Part shown: positions 24,924-33,972 of the stretch, piece by piece
Numbering within the stretch: position 1 is the first letter of the stretch
Layout of the letters: each line of letters opens with the position of its first letter
Origin: an uncultured Alphaproteobacteria bacterium
GTDB taxonomy: Bacteria; Pseudomonadota; Alphaproteobacteria; Caulobacterales; Aquidulcibacteraceae
Direction: 5' to 3'
NCBI GenBank assembly: GCA_902826035.1
Contig: CADEDG010000002.1
Coordinates: forward strand, 25,323 to 67,837
DNA length: 42,515 nt
Translations under genes and position numbers: made by a program
The notes under the pieces: model-generated
Databases searched by the model: none
Told to the model about the DNA's origin: nothing
The model's input: only the letters and a program-made list of their open reading frames with translations

Positions 24924-25394
24924 GTGAGCGCAGAAGCCCTTGCTGATTCGCGTGTTTTGACGTTTCCGGATGCGGCGGCGACGCTTGCGTTCGGACGGCG
25001 CCTGGGCGCGCAATTGGCGCCTGGGGACGTGGTTTGCCTTACCGGCAATTTAGGCGCCGGCAAGACAACCCTTGCGCGCGGCGCCATAGAAGCGTGGACT
25101 GGGAGCGCCGGGGACGCGCCGAGCCCGTCCTACACTTTGGTGCAGACCTATGAGGGGCGCCGCGGAGAATTATGGCATGTCGATCTCTACCGGCTGAAGT
25201 GCGCCGAGGATGCTTGGGAGCTTGGCCTCGAAGAGGCGTTTCACAACGCCGCTTGCCTGATCGAGTGGCCGGAGCGCCTGGAAGGGCAAACGCCGAGCGA
25301 TCGGCTTGATATTGAGCTCAATTCGGCAGGAGACGGGCGCAGCGCCCGCCTCACCGGCCATGGCGCATGGAGCACAAAGCTTGCAGCGATCTGA
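24924..25394 (+). CDS. tsaE: tRNA threonylcarbamoyladenosine biosynthesis ATPase TsaE
   Basis: A 156-residue TsaE, required with TsaB, TsaC and TsaD to make t6A at position 37 of ANN-decoding tRNAs. Walker A is GNLGAGKTTL (residues 41-50), SPSYTLVQTYEG and LWHVDLYRL are the invariant switch and Walker B blocks, and LIEWPERL is the C-terminal signature. It starts at GTG 24924. It begins the operon running through amgK, murU, addB and addA, and its 3' end overlaps the amgK start by about 35 bases. Confidence 0.95.
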   Translation: MSAEALADSRVLTFPDAAATLAFGRRLGAQLAPGDVVCLTGNLGAGKTTLARGAIEAWTGSAGDAPSPSYTLVQTYEGRRGELWHVDLYRLKCAEDAWELGLEEAFHNAACLIEWPERLEGQTPSDRLDIELNSAGDGRSARLTGHGAWSTKLAAI

Positions 25395-26466
25395 AGCGCT
25401 CGCGCGCCTGTTGGCGGAAACCGGCTTTGCGGAAGCAGAGCGCATCCCGCTCGCGGGCGACGCCTCGACGCGCCGCTACGAAAGGCTCGTCCTGGCAGAT
25501 CGCCGCGCCATCTTGATGGACGCGCCGCCGAGCAGCGAAAGCGCGCCGTGTCCGCCTGGGGCAACGCCTGCCGAGCGGCGTGTTCTTGGGTGGAACGCAA
25601 CAGCGCGGCTTGCTGCGTCACGGGTGGAGGCGTTTGTCGCGGTCGCGGCGCATCTGCAGCGCCTCGGGCTCGCGGCGCCACGCATTTACGGCGCCGATCT
25701 CGAAGCGGGCTACGCCGTCATCGAGGATTTGGGCGACGGGCTTTATGCGCAGGTCATCCCGGCCGGAATCGACGAAGTCGGCCTTTACGAGGAAGCGGCA
25801 CTCGTGCTTGCGCACGTGCACGCCGCGCCCATGCCGGCAGAGCTTCTGGGCCCGGCGGGCGCGTCCTGGCGACTGCTGGACTATGACGCGCTCGCGCTTG
25901 AGGCCAATGCGGACTTGTTCGTCGAATGGCTGCCGCGCGCCGCCGAGGTGCGCATCGATGCGGCCGCCCGCGTCCGCTGGGAACAGATCCGCGATGCGCT
26001 GATCGTCAAGGCGCTCGGTTTTCCGCGCGCCTTCACCATCCGCGACTACCATGCGGAAAATCTGCTCTGGCTGCCCGAGCGTGAAGGATTGCAGCGCGTG
26101 GGTCTGTTGGACTTTCAGGATGCCGTGCGCGGCTGGCGCGCGTGGGATTTCTCCATGCTGCTGCACGATGCGCGGCGCGATGTGAGCCCGGCTGCGCACG
26201 CAGCCGCCATCCGCGCTTATCTTAGCGCGACCGGAGCGAGCGAAGCGGAGTTCGAGCGCGAACTCGCCGTGCTGGGCGCGCTCAACTCCATGCGCATTCT
26301 GGGGGTTTTCTCGCGTCTCGCCGGTCGCGACGGCAAGACGCGCTACCTCACCCTGATGCCGCGCATGTGGGGACACCTTGCCCGCACTCTGCAGCACCCG
26401 GCGCTGGAGGATGCGCGCGGCTTCGTGCGTGATGTAGCCGCGCCCTATCTGGAGCAGGCGGCGTGA
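25360..26466 (+). CDS. amgK: N-acetylmuramate/N-acetylglucosamine 1-kinase AmgK
   Basis: A 368-residue aminoglycoside-phosphotransferase-fold kinase. The catalytic loop is FTIRDYHAENLLWL (Asp and Asn), and the metal-binding motif is VGLLDFQDAVRG. The N-lobe has ASTRRYERL and VIEDLGDG. In Pseudomonas and Caulobacter, AmgK phosphorylates recovered MurNAc, and the next enzyme, MurU, makes UDP-MurNAc, bypassing fosfomycin-sensitive MurA. The adjacent murU fixes the assignment. I start at ATG 25360 inside tsaE; earlier in-frame codons would overlap tsaE more. The stop overlaps the murU GTG. Confidence 0.9.
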   Translation: MAHGAQSLQRSEALARLLAETGFAEAERIPLAGDASTRRYERLVLADRRAILMDAPPSSESAPCPPGATPAERRVLGWNATARLAASRVEAFVAVAAHLQRLGLAAPRIYGADLEAGYAVIEDLGDGLYAQVIPAGIDEVGLYEEAALVLAHVHAAPMPAELLGPAGASWRLLDYDALALEANADLFVEWLPRAAEVRIDAAARVRWEQIRDALIVKALGFPRAFTIRDYHAENLLWLPEREGLQRVGLLDFQDAVRGWRAWDFSMLLHDARRDVSPAAHAAAIRAYLSATGASEAEFERELAVLGALNSMRILGVFSRLAGRDGKTRYLTLMPRMWGHLARTLQHPALEDARGFVRDVAAPYLEQAA

Positions 26467-27188
26467 GCGTTCCCGCGACAGCCATGGTGCTGGCCGCCGG
26501 CCTGGGCACACGCATGCGTCCGCTGACCGACGATCGCCCCAAGGCGCTCGTTAGTGTGCATGGGCGCGCGTTGGTCGACCATGTGCTCGACCGCCTGGTT
26601 GATGCCGGCGTGAAGCGCGCTGTGGTGAATGTGCATGCGTTCGCCGACATGCTCGAAGCGCATGTGCGGAAGCGGCGCGACATCGAGATTCTTATTTCTG
26701 ACGAGCGCGCGCGGCTGATGGAAACCGGCGGCGGCGTCAAGCAGGCGCGCGCGCTGTTGGGTGAGGACCCGATCATCGTGTGCAATATCGACTCGGTCTG
26801 GGAGGAGCCGCAGGGCTCGGCCATCGCGCGGCTCGCGGCTGGCTTCGACCCTTCGACGATGAGCGCGCGCCTCATGCTTGCCGCAATGAATCAGTGTCTT
26901 GGCTTCGACGGTGCCGGCGATTTCTTCATGGACGAGGCCGGCTTGCTGAGTTTGCGGGGTCCGATGCCGCATGCGCCATGGGCTTACACCGGCGCTCAGA
27001 TCATCGATCCGCGCATCGTCTATGGCGAACCGCTGGAGCCGTTCTCGTTCATGCGCGTCTGGAAGCGCCTACAGAGTGAGGGCCGCTTGTTCGGCGTTCC
27101 ACTCGGGGGTTTCTGGATGCACGTGGGCGATCCGCAAGCCCGCGCGGCAGCCGACTTACGATTGGCGTCGGCGGCGCCAAAGTCATGA
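26463..27188 (+). CDS. murU: N-acetylmuramate alpha-1-phosphate uridylyltransferase MurU
   Basis: A 241-residue nucleotidyltransferase. The G-loop is LAAGLGTRMRPLT with KAL after it. METGGGVKQA and the metal-binding IIVCNIDSVW follow, then WAYTGAQIIDP and GGFWMHVGDP. It converts MurNAc-1-P and UTP to UDP-MurNAc in peptidoglycan recycling, following AmgK. It begins at GTG 26463, overlapping the amgK stop by four bases, and its own stop overlaps the addB ATG by four bases, so all three are translationally coupled. Confidence 0.93.
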   Translation: MSVPATAMVLAAGLGTRMRPLTDDRPKALVSVHGRALVDHVLDRLVDAGVKRAVVNVHAFADMLEAHVRKRRDIEILISDERARLMETGGGVKQARALLGEDPIIVCNIDSVWEEPQGSAIARLAAGFDPSTMSARLMLAAMNQCLGFDGAGDFFMDEAGLLSLRGPMPHAPWAYTGAQIIDPRIVYGEPLEPFSFMRVWKRLQSEGRLFGVPLGGFWMHVGDPQARAAADLRLASAAPKS

Positions 27189-30094
27189 CGTTGGGCCTGT
27201 TTGAGGGGCCGGCGCCGCGGCTGCGCGCTGCGCCCGCTTCTGCGCCATTTCTGGAGCTGCTGGCCGATGCGATGGTCGCAGCACTGTACCGAGCGGACGA
27301 TCCGTTCTCGTTGTCGGACGCGCTTGTTCTTCTACCGAACCGCCGCGCCGCGCGCGGACTGATGCAGGCGTTCGCAATGCGGCTCGGCGGCGCCGCGTTG
27401 TTGCCGACGATCAGGCCGTTGGGCGATCCTCACGCCGACGAGGATCCTGACGTCTGGGGCGCCGATCCTCTCGGCGCCGAGATCGCGCCGCCCATAGACA
27501 AGATGCGCCGCCGGCTCGATCTCGCTGCGCTCATTCGCAGGCGCGACAAGGCGGAAAACGGCGTGGAGGACCCCGCCCGTGCGATCGCGCTTGCCGACGA
27601 ATTGGCGAAGCTGCTCGACAGCGCTGCAACTGTGGATCGCGTGTCCTGGGAGAAATTGCCGACTTTGGTCAACGAGATCGAGTTGGCGCGGCATTGGGAT
27701 TCCTCGGCAAGATTCCTGAGCATCATCGCCTCGTATTGGCCGCAATACCTCGCCGAGATCGGCCGCTCCGATTTCGCCGCGCATGGCGCCGCGGTGCGTC
27801 GTGCTTTGGCGCAGCGGTGGCGCGCCGAGCGGCCGACGCGGCCGATAATCATCGCTGGATCGACGGGCTCCATCGCTACCACGCGCGAGCTGATGGCGGT
27901 GGTTGCGGGATTGCCGCGCGGCGTCGTGGTGCTTCCCGGCGTCGATATCGATCTCGACGATGAAAGCTGGGCCCTGCTTGGGGAGCAGCATCCGCAATTT
28001 GCATTGAAGGAGACACTGCGCGTGCTTGGCGTGGCGCGCGCGGGCATTCCGCTGCTGTGCGTTGAGGCCGCGCCCGGGCGTTCGCGGCGCGTGCTGATGC
28101 GCGAAGCTTTGGCGCCGCCAGAGAAGACCGCCGATTGGCTCACTCGCCTCGAAGCCGCTGGCGGCGCGGCATTTGTGGAGGCGGGCGCCGCCGGCTTGCG
28201 CTTGATCGAAGCCGCCACCGAAGATGAAGAAGCGGCGGCGATTGCTCTCTTGCTGCGCGAAGCGCTCGAAACCCCTGACCGCAGCGCCGCTCTGGTGACG
28301 CCAGACGCAGATCTCGCTCGGCGTGTCGAGGCAAAGCTCGCGCGTTGGCACATTGCGCCGGTGGTTTCACACGGAGCGCCTTTGCGCGAGACGCAGGCGG
28401 GTCGCCTAATTACGCTCCTGTGTGAGTTGGCGGGCGATTCCGCGGAGCCCGTGGCGCTTGCGGCGTTGCTCAAGCATCCGCGCGTTGTGCTTGCCGACGA
28501 CGCGACAGCGCTTGCGACACTGGAGCACGAAGCGCTGCGTGGGCCGCGGCGATTTCGTGACCTCTCTGAGTTGGTTGGCCTGGACACTCTGTCCAGGCAC
28601 GCGGCCGCGCGCGCCATCGTCGCACGGACAATCGAAGCTTTAGCGCCGCTCACGGAATTGAGGGCGCGTGGTGAAGTGACTCTCGCTCTCTTCGTTGAGG
28701 CGCTGACCGATGCGATGGAGCGCTTTGCGCCGCGACAATGCTGGCAGGGCGGTGACGGCGAACAGGCTGCCGCACTTTTGCGCGATACGATTGAACATGG
28801 CGATGCGCTGGGGCCCATCCCTGCGCAAGCAGCGCCACGCGTATTGATGCGGTTGATGGAGGGCCGAGAGGTTCCTCCAGAGTCCGGCGGCGATCCGCGC
28901 GTCGCCATCTGGGGTCCGCTCGAAGCGCGTCTGCAACGGCGCGATCTGTTGATCCTCGGTGGTTTGAACGAAGGCGTGTGGCCAGCGCCAGCGGGGGAGG
29001 ACCCATTTCTCTCACGGAGCATGCGCGCAGCGCTCGGCCTGCCGTCGCTCGATCAGCGCATCGGCCTCGCCGCGCACGATTTCGCACAACTGGCCTGCGC
29101 GCCGGATGTTGTGCTGACGCGTGCGCTACGCCGCGACGGCGCCCCGAGCTTGGCGTCGCGTTGGTTGTGGCGGCTGCAGACTTTGGTGAAGGGCGCTGGG
29201 GCGCAGCTCACTCAAGCGCCCACCTATGTCGAGTGGGCAAGATTGCTCGACTCGCCTGTATCCGCGCGCGCGCCGAAAATCCCGCGCCCCCGCCCGCCCG
29301 GCGGAAAACGCTTGCAGCGGATCAGCGTCACCCAAGTCGAGAAGCTGATCCGCGATCCCTACGCGATTTACGCACAGCGTATTCTTGGTCTGGAGAGCCT
29401 CAAGCTGATCGGCGCAATTGCGGGTCCGGCAGAGCGCGGCACAGCGGTGCACAAGGCAATCGAGCGGTTCGAGGACGGCGATGACCATGCATTGCTGATT
29501 GATCTGCTCGACGAGGAATTACGCCGCGCTGGCGTGCCCGCCGAACGCCGCGCCGCCGAACGAGAACGTATGCGCGTGTCCGCTGAGGTGCTCATCGCCT
29601 GGTTCGCAAAGCGGCGGGCCAAGGGGGCAACAATTTATCGGGAGAAAAAAGGCGTGCTGAAATTGGACGACGTCGACTTGTCGTGCGTCGCCGACCGCAT
29701 TGAGATCGGGCCCGCCCATGTTGCCATTCTAGATTTCAAGACCGGCGAGCCCGCCAGCGTAAAGCAAGTCGAGTCCGGCCTTTCGCCGCAATTGCTCCTG
29801 GAAGCGGCGATGCTCGCGCGCGGCGCCTTCGAAGGCGTGCCGAAGGCAGAGACCAATGAGCTTGCCTATTGGCGCTTCGGCAACAGCGACCCGACGCCGA
29901 AGCCGCTTCCGCTCGACGCGATGGCCAATGCCGAGAAAGCGCTCGATTCGCTGCGGGCCTTGTTGGCTCGTTACGCCGAGGCGGATCAACCGTTCTTGTC
30001 CAAGCCACGCGTGCAATTCATCAACCGCTACGGCGACTATGACCACCTCGCCCGCCGCAAGGAATGGGCCGATGCTCAGGGCGACGCCTCATGA
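27185..30094 (+). CDS. addB: Double-strand break repair protein AddB
   Basis: A 969-residue AddB of the alphaproteobacterial type. It forms the AddAB helicase-nuclease that resects double-strand breaks and loads RecA. The N-terminal part is helicase-like with degenerate motifs (LVLLPNRRAARGL). The centre carries LLILGGLNEGVWPAPAGEDPFLSRSMR, a strong AddB marker. The C-terminal PD-(D/E)XK nuclease domain has GTAVHKAIERF, AILDFKTGEP and the QLLLEAAM helix. I see no C-terminal cysteine cluster like the Bacillus iron-sulfur staple. It overlaps murU and addA by four bases each. Confidence 0.95.
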   Translation: MTLGLFEGPAPRLRAAPASAPFLELLADAMVAALYRADDPFSLSDALVLLPNRRAARGLMQAFAMRLGGAALLPTIRPLGDPHADEDPDVWGADPLGAEIAPPIDKMRRRLDLAALIRRRDKAENGVEDPARAIALADELAKLLDSAATVDRVSWEKLPTLVNEIELARHWDSSARFLSIIASYWPQYLAEIGRSDFAAHGAAVRRALAQRWRAERPTRPIIIAGSTGSIATTRELMAVVAGLPRGVVVLPGVDIDLDDESWALLGEQHPQFALKETLRVLGVARAGIPLLCVEAAPGRSRRVLMREALAPPEKTADWLTRLEAAGGAAFVEAGAAGLRLIEAATEDEEAAAIALLLREALETPDRSAALVTPDADLARRVEAKLARWHIAPVVSHGAPLRETQAGRLITLLCELAGDSAEPVALAALLKHPRVVLADDATALATLEHEALRGPRRFRDLSELVGLDTLSRHAAARAIVARTIEALAPLTELRARGEVTLALFVEALTDAMERFAPRQCWQGGDGEQAAALLRDTIEHGDALGPIPAQAAPRVLMRLMEGREVPPESGGDPRVAIWGPLEARLQRRDLLILGGLNEGVWPAPAGEDPFLSRSMRAALGLPSLDQRIGLAAHDFAQLACAPDVVLTRALRRDGAPSLASRWLWRLQTLVKGAGAQLTQAPTYVEWARLLDSPVSARAPKIPRPRPPGGKRLQRISVTQVEKLIRDPYAIYAQRILGLESLKLIGAIAGPAERGTAVHKAIERFEDGDDHALLIDLLDEELRRAGVPAERRAAERERMRVSAEVLIAWFAKRRAKGATIYREKKGVLKLDDVDLSCVADRIEIGPAHVAILDFKTGEPASVKQVESGLSPQLLLEAAMLARGAFEGVPKAETNELAYWRFGNSDPTPKPLPLDAMANAEKALDSLRALLARYAEADQPFLSKPRVQFINRYGDYDHLARRKEWADAQGDAS

Positions 30095-33000
30095 TTTCGC
30101 GCGCGCTCAAATCCGCGCAGGCGAGCCAGTTGGTTGCCGCCGACCCCAAGCTGTCGGTGTTTGTGACCGCCAATGCCGGTTCCGGCAAAACCAAGGTGTT
30201 GGTCGATCGGATCGCTCGCTTGTTGTTAGAAGGGTCGAAGCCGTCGGCATTTTTGTGCATCACCTACACCAAAGCGGCTGCAGCGGAGATGCAGCGCCGC
30301 TTGTTCGAGCGCCTCGGCGGCTGGTGCGTGACCGATGACGCGCATTTGGCCGCCGAACTAGCAGCGCTTGGCGCTGCACCCGGCGATTTGGGTCGCGCGC
30401 GTGCGCTGTTCGCGCAAGCTTTGGAGACGCCGGGTGGGCTCAAGATACAAACAATCCACGCGTTTTGCGAACGCCTATTGGCGCGGTTCCCCATCGAGGC
30501 CGGCGTGCCGCCTGGTTTCGACATCGCCGATGAAGCGCGCGCGGCGGTCTTGTTAGGGCAAGCGCGCGCAAGCGCTGCGCTCGCCCACGATGCGCCAGTC
30601 GAAGCGTTTCGACGTTTCGCCGCCCGCCTTGCCGGCGATGATTTCGATGCTTTGCTGGATCGACTGGCCACCCGTCGCGGCGCGTTTCGAGAGTATTCCG
30701 AGAGCCGCCAGGGGCCGATTTTCGCCGCCGCCGCACTCAAGAACCGGCATGGCGTCAAACAGAGCGCCGATGCCTATGTCGCGCGCGCGCTCGCGGGCGT
30801 CAATTGGGCGGGATTGAAGCAGGCCGCGGAGGCGTTGGCTGGATCGAGTGCGAACAACCAGAAAACCGCACGGCGAATCGAAACCGCGCTGGATGCGCGT
30901 GAAGCCCGCGTTGCGCCCCGTGCTGTCTTGGAGGCGCTGCTACGGGTTGCGCTGAAGGAGGACAACGAGCCGTATGAGTCGCTGGTCACCGCGTCGTTCG
31001 CCGCCGAGCAACCATGGGTCGTGCACGCACTGGGGCCGATCGGGGAATTGGCGGCGCGGGTCCGTGAAGCGTTGAACGCGATCGATCGCGCCGAAGACGC
31101 CGCGGCGGCCCTCGCGCTAGCGCTTAAATTGGACCAGGCCTATGGCGATGCAAAGTCGCGCGTTGGCGCACTCGATTTCGACGACCTCATTGAGCACGCG
31201 CAAGGCTTGCTGCGTAGCTCCGATTCCGCAGCCTGGGTGCTGTACAAGCTCGATGGCGGCCTCGACCATATCCTGATCGATGAGGGTCAGGACACCAGCC
31301 CGACGCAATGGGATTTGATCGCGCCTCTGCAGAACGAATTCTTCGCTGGGCGCGGCGCACGCGAGCGGGCGCGGACAGTGTTCGCGGTAGGCGACCCCAA
31401 GCAGAGCATCTACGCATTCCAAGGCGCCGATCCGCGGCGGTTTTTGCGAGAGAAACAGATTCTTTCGAAACGCGCCGGCAAATCGTTCGCCGCGCCCGAT
31501 CTGCTCACCTCGTTCCGCTCCACCGCTGAGGTCCTGCGCGTCGTCGATGCGACCTTCAACCAGCGTCCATTAATCGAGGCGGCGCCCGCTCAGCATGACG
31601 TGATCGAGCACTTGGCCGCGCGTGAAGGTGAGCACGGCGTCGTGGAGGTGTGGCCGCTCGCCCTGAAGCCAGCAGCGCAGCCGGCGCGGGCATGGGACGC
31701 GCCGATGGATGTGGAAACCGGCGCCAGTGCGCATGCAATTCTGGCGCGGGCGCTGGCACAACGTGTGTGCGATATGATCGCAGCACGCGAGGCGGTGTGG
31801 GAGCGCGGCGCGCTTCGTCCGCTTCGCGCGGGCGATGTGCTTGCATTGGTGCGCACGCGCGGACCTTTGTTTCGCGAACTGATCAGGTCGTTCAAGCGGG
31901 CAGGGCTCCCCGTCGCTGGCGCCGACCGCATGGTGCTACGTGACGAATTGGCGGTGGAGGATTGTCTGGCGTTGCTGCGCGTCGCGCTCGATCCTGCCGA
32001 CGATCTTTCGCTCGCTTGCGTGCTGAAGGGGCCGTGGCTCAACCTCGATGACGATGACGCGGATATCTTTCCGTTGGCGAATGGCAGAGCCAAGGGTGAG
32101 ACGCTGCATGCGCGCCTGATGGCGGCGACGGATGCGAAGTGCAATGCCGCGCGTGAATTCGTCAGCGGGCTGATCGCTCGTCGCGGCATGGACGCTTTCG
32201 CGTTTCTGTCGTGGGCCCTGGAGGCACGTGACCCAGCTGGCGCTACCGGCTGGGAGCGGGTATTCGCCCGCCTTGGTCCAGAAGCGCGCGACCCGCTGGA
32301 GGAACTGCTGCAGCGTGCGCTGAAGCCCGGCGCTCACGTCGCCGCCACCTTGCAGCGTTTCCTGCACGAGATTGACAGCGATGCCGGGCAGGTTAAGCGC
32401 GAACTGGAGGCGGAGACTGGCGCAGTGCGGGTGATGACGGTGCACGGCGCAAAGGGTCTCGAAGCGCCGCTGGTCATCCTGCCTGACACCAGCGGCGGCG
32501 TCGAGGACGCGCCCGACAACGGGCTGATCTTCGACGACGTAGAGGGACCGTTTATTTCTTTTCGCGGCAAGGATGACGACAAAGCCGTGCGCGACGCCCG
32601 CGCCGCCCACAAGGCGCGGATGCTGGGCGAGCATTGGCGGCTGTTGTACGTAGCGATGACGCGCGCGCGCGATCGCCTGATCGTATGCGGCGCGCAATGG
32701 CGTAACGCGGAGGCCCCAGAGAGTTGGCGCCTTGCGGTCGAGGAGGCGCTCTCTAGCCTCGGCGCTGGCACATGCAAAACGCCATTCGGCGAGGGCCTGC
32801 AGTTCGGGACGCCGCTGGTGGCGAGCGCTGCCGTCGTGTCTCCCATTGCCGCTCCAGCTTCTCCTCCCGGTTGGACAAGGGCGCCAATTGTCGGCGCGCA
32901 CGCCAACGCGATGATGGCGCCTTCGCGGGCGGCGCATTTCGATGCGACCTTGTTTTCACCACGGGGCGACGGGCAATTGCGATTCCGCAGAGGACGGCTG

Positions 33001-33480
33001 ATCCACGGATTGTTGCAACGCATACCGGAGATCGCATCCGAGCGGCGCGCGGAGGCCGCACACGCTTGGCTTTTGCGCCAAGGGGCCAGCGAAGATGAAG
33101 CCGGGTTTTACGCGCGCGAAGCGCTCAACGTCGTTGCCGATCCGCGTTTCGCTGCTGTGTTCGGCCCCACAAGCCGCGCCGAAGCGCCGATCGTCGGGAC
33201 GGTGGAGGGCAGGGCGGTAAGCGGGATCGTCGACCGCATCGTCGTCGATGACGCTTCTGTGATCGTACTTGATTTCAAGACCGATCGCCCGGCCCCGCGC
33301 GATTCCGCCGACACGCCCGAGCCGTACGTGTTGCAGCTTGCGCTCTACCGGGCGGTGTTGCGGCGAATATTCCCCACGAAGACGATAAAAAGCGTGTTGC
33401 TGTGGACCGAAGCGCCGCACCTGATGGCGCTGTCCGACGAGCGTCAGGACGCTGCGTTAGCGGCCCACCTGCATGGTTGA
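30091..33480 (+). CDS. addA: Double-strand break repair helicase-nuclease AddA
   Basis: A 1129-residue UvrD-type helicase with a C-terminal nuclease. Motif Ia/Walker A is TANAGSGKTKVLVDR. Walker B is ILIDEGQDTSPTQW, then VGDPKQSIYAFQGADP (motif III region), MTVHGAKGLEAPLVILPD (motif V) and LYVAMTRARDRL (motif VI). The nuclease is VIVLDFKTDRP followed by YVLQLALYR. The ATG at 30091 overlaps the addB stop as ATGA; an upstream in-frame start at 30064 is less likely. It pairs with AddB and is followed by trxA. Confidence 0.96.
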   Translation: MISRALKSAQASQLVAADPKLSVFVTANAGSGKTKVLVDRIARLLLEGSKPSAFLCITYTKAAAAEMQRRLFERLGGWCVTDDAHLAAELAALGAAPGDLGRARALFAQALETPGGLKIQTIHAFCERLLARFPIEAGVPPGFDIADEARAAVLLGQARASAALAHDAPVEAFRRFAARLAGDDFDALLDRLATRRGAFREYSESRQGPIFAAAALKNRHGVKQSADAYVARALAGVNWAGLKQAAEALAGSSANNQKTARRIETALDAREARVAPRAVLEALLRVALKEDNEPYESLVTASFAAEQPWVVHALGPIGELAARVREALNAIDRAEDAAAALALALKLDQAYGDAKSRVGALDFDDLIEHAQGLLRSSDSAAWVLYKLDGGLDHILIDEGQDTSPTQWDLIAPLQNEFFAGRGARERARTVFAVGDPKQSIYAFQGADPRRFLREKQILSKRAGKSFAAPDLLTSFRSTAEVLRVVDATFNQRPLIEAAPAQHDVIEHLAAREGEHGVVEVWPLALKPAAQPARAWDAPMDVETGASAHAILARALAQRVCDMIAAREAVWERGALRPLRAGDVLALVRTRGPLFRELIRSFKRAGLPVAGADRMVLRDELAVEDCLALLRVALDPADDLSLACVLKGPWLNLDDDDADIFPLANGRAKGETLHARLMAATDAKCNAAREFVSGLIARRGMDAFAFLSWALEARDPAGATGWERVFARLGPEARDPLEELLQRALKPGAHVAATLQRFLHEIDSDAGQVKRELEAETGAVRVMTVHGAKGLEAPLVILPDTSGGVEDAPDNGLIFDDVEGPFISFRGKDDDKAVRDARAAHKARMLGEHWRLLYVAMTRARDRLIVCGAQWRNAEAPESWRLAVEEALSSLGAGTCKTPFGEGLQFGTPLVASAAVVSPIAAPASPPGWTRAPIVGAHANAMMAPSRAAHFDATLFSPRGDGQLRFRRGRLIHGLLQRIPEIASERRAEAAHAWLLRQGASEDEAGFYAREALNVVADPRFAAVFGPTSRAEAPIVGTVEGRAVSGIVDRIVVDDASVIVLDFKTDRPAPRDSADTPEPYVLQLALYRAVLRRIFPTKTIKSVLLWTEAPHLMALSDERQDAALAAHLHG

Positions 33481-33539
33481 ATCCTTAACCGATCGCGCTT
33501 ACATCCGCTGCCTCGCCCCCCGCGCCAAGGAGAACCAGC

Positions 33540-33860
33540 GTGGCCACCACCAAGACCAGCGACGATAGTTTCGAAACCGATGTGCTGAAATCCGGCCGTC
33601 CGGTGCTTGTCGATTTCTGGGCGGAATGGTGCGGGCCGTGCAAACAGATCGGCCCTGCGCTGGAAGAGATCGCTACCGAAATGGGCGATCGCGTGACCAT
33701 CGCCAAGCTGAATATCGACGACAATCCGATGATCCCCGGCCGCTACGGCGTGCGCGGCATCCCGACCTTGATGGTATTCAAGGACGGCAAAGTGGCGGCG
33801 ACAAAAGTCGGCGCCATGCCGAAATCGAAGATCGTCGAGTGGCTGAACGAGAGCGTTTAA
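33540..33860 (+). CDS. trxA: Thioredoxin
   Basis: A 106-residue thioredoxin with active site W30-C31-G-P-C34. The [25 protein letters not shown] and the cis-proline [11 protein letters not shown] are canonical. It is the main cytoplasmic dithiol reductant for ribonucleotide reductase, PAPS reductase and others. It starts at GTG 33540 after AAGGAG. It follows addA by 59 bases and may have its own promoter as well as operon read-through. Confidence 0.96.
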   Translation: MATTKTSDDSFETDVLKSGRPVLVDFWAEWCGPCKQIGPALEEIATEMGDRVTIAKLNIDDNPMIPGRYGVRGIPTLMVFKDGKVAATKVGAMPKSKIVEWLNESV

Positions 33861-33900
33861 GCGTTCTCACTTTCCAGGTTCAATCACTTCAACATCTATT

Positions 33901-33939
33901 CCCGGATTCGCCATAGGCGAAGCTGCGCATTTATCCGGG
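33901..33939. repeat. Nested hairpin repeat between trxA and folC
   Basis: CCCGGAT (33901-33907) and ATCCGGG (33933-33939) enclose an inner hairpin, TTCGCC-ATA-GGCGAA (33907-33921). It lies between convergent trxA and folC and may mark the end of both messages, although no T-run follows. It resembles dispersed intergenic repeats. Confidence 0.5.
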
Positions 33940-33972
33940 GATGGGTAGTGTTTCAGCCTGAACCGAACTTAT

